From: Gemmatimonadota bacterium
GTDB lineage: Bacteria > Gemmatimonadota > Gemmatimonadetes > Palauibacterales > Palauibacteraceae
Length of the DNA: 5,841 bases
Direction of reading: 5' to 3'
Assembly: GCA_029288095.1 (NCBI GenBank)
Contig: JARFPW010000052.1
Span: 1 to 5,841, forward strand
The notes beneath the pieces are model-generated. The model did not search any database, was not told where the DNA came from, and saw nothing but the letters and a program-made list of their open reading frames with translations. The stretch's first letter is position 1. Each line of letters begins with the position of its first letter. Below, one piece after another: positions 5,342 through 5,841 of this stretch. Position numbers and translations under genes: made by a program.

Positions 5342-5841
5342 GGGGGAGGTGCCGGATCCGGCCAGCAGCACCGAGGAGCAGGCTCCCTCCTCCACCCAGT
5401 CAATTCCGCGATCGCCGTCGGCGTCGACGCTTGCGGCCAGGGAAGTGCCGGATTCTCCGTGTCGGGTCACGAAGTCGATTCTCCCCGCTGTCGTCGTGAT
5501 GGCACCCAGGTATGTGAAAGCTTCTCGACTCTCGCCGTTCCCGTACCGGCGCACTTCCGACCAGTCCGGGGCGTAGCCGCTCGCCGGCGTGTAGCGGGCG
5601 AGCACGAACAGAGAACTCGCCGCGTTGGAGGGGGACTCGCCCGTGAGGTCGTCGTTCACGAGGTAAGTCGCCGCCATCGCCGGACGGGAGTCTCCCTGCC
5701 AGGGCACGGCTTCCAGTTCAACTCTCTGGGCCAGATACGGCCGGCTTTCACCACCCCGACGCAACAGGTTCTCGGCCAGCACGGGACCGAATGTGCGCAT
5801 CCGGTCGTCAGGCTGCGGAACCTCATGCAGGGCGACACTCC
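5339..5841 (-). CDS. Unrecognised protein, C-terminal part (5' partial), operon partner of the PP2C phosphatase
   Basis: The frame is open from the right window edge to TGA at 5339, giving 166 visible residues. An ATG at 5800 could be a start, but the 13 codons before it are open, look coding and have no Shine-Dalgarno site between them and the ATG, so the gene most likely begins outside the window. I do not recognise the family. The visible part looks like a soluble, beta-rich domain: many short hydrophobic/aromatic segments (YLAQRVELEAVPW at 42-54, SSLFVLARYTP at 75-85, EAFTYLGAITTTAGRIDFV at 105-123) and no membrane helix. Near the end, DADGDRGIDWVE (139-150) resembles an EF-hand calcium loop. 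The N-terminus, and so any signal peptide, is not visible, so the location is unknown. It overlaps the phosphatase start by one base, which suggests coordinated production. It could be a regulator, substrate or unrelated co-transcribed protein. Confidence 0.75.
   Translation of the reverse strand, partial: SVALHEVPQPDDRMRTFGPVLAENLLRRGGESRPYLAQRVELEAVPWQGDSRPAMAATYLVNDDLTGESPSNAASSLFVLARYTPASGYAPDWSEVRRYGNGESREAFTYLGAITTTAGRIDFVTRHGESGTSLAASVDADGDRGIDWVEEGACSSVLLAGSGTSP

Noticed and set aside
3283..5841. Defence island or signalling cassette built on the HD enzyme and phosphatase
   Set aside because: The two genes are convergent and not co-transcribed; no nuclease, toxin, cyclase, kinase or mobile element is nearby, so a joint system is not supported.

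Overview
The window is a gene-dense, GC-rich stretch of bacterial chromosome with five protein genes, two of them cut by the window edges. I see no RNA genes, mobile elements or CRISPR. An outer-membrane beta-barrel protein with a signal peptide points to a diderm (Gram-negative-type) bacterium. The GC-rich composition and the style of that barrel protein (a periplasmic sheet-like domain with a 'YRLEVRP' core, followed by a barrel with 'GGRGTLPGY') remind me most of Gemmatimonadota. This lineage call is recognition by eye, about 0.5-0.6 confidence, not a search result.

Layout, left to right. (1) 1-1080, plus strand: the C-terminal polymerase domain of DNA polymerase I (polA), with motifs A, B and C intact; its 5' part lies outside the window. 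(2) 1087-3162, minus strand, six bases away and tail-to-tail with polA: a secreted protein of about 690 residues with a signal peptide, an N-terminal beta-rich periplasmic domain and a C-terminal barrel of the surface-antigen/Omp85-like type. (3) 3163-3282: a divergent intergenic region of 120 bases holding the start signals of both flanking genes. (4) 3283-4590, plus strand: an HD-superfamily phosphohydrolase that carries the full SAMHD1-type metal site and therefore is probably a (d)NTP triphosphohydrolase. (5) 4599-5339, minus strand, eight bases away and tail-to-tail with the HD gene: a complete PP2C-type Ser/Thr protein phosphatase. (6) 5339-5841, minus strand: the C-terminal part of an unrecognised protein whose stop codon overlaps the phosphatase start (TGATG), so the two form a translationally coupled operon.

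How they may work together: the polymerase, the nucleotide hydrolase and the phosphatase look like chromosomal housekeeping or regulatory genes and not an obvious defence island. The strands alternate (+, -, +, -, -), so only the last two genes can share a transcript. The least understood parts are the barrel family, the unknown partner of the phosphatase with its EF-hand-like loop, and the physiological substrate of the HD enzyme. I do not see evidence for a clearly new multi-gene system here.
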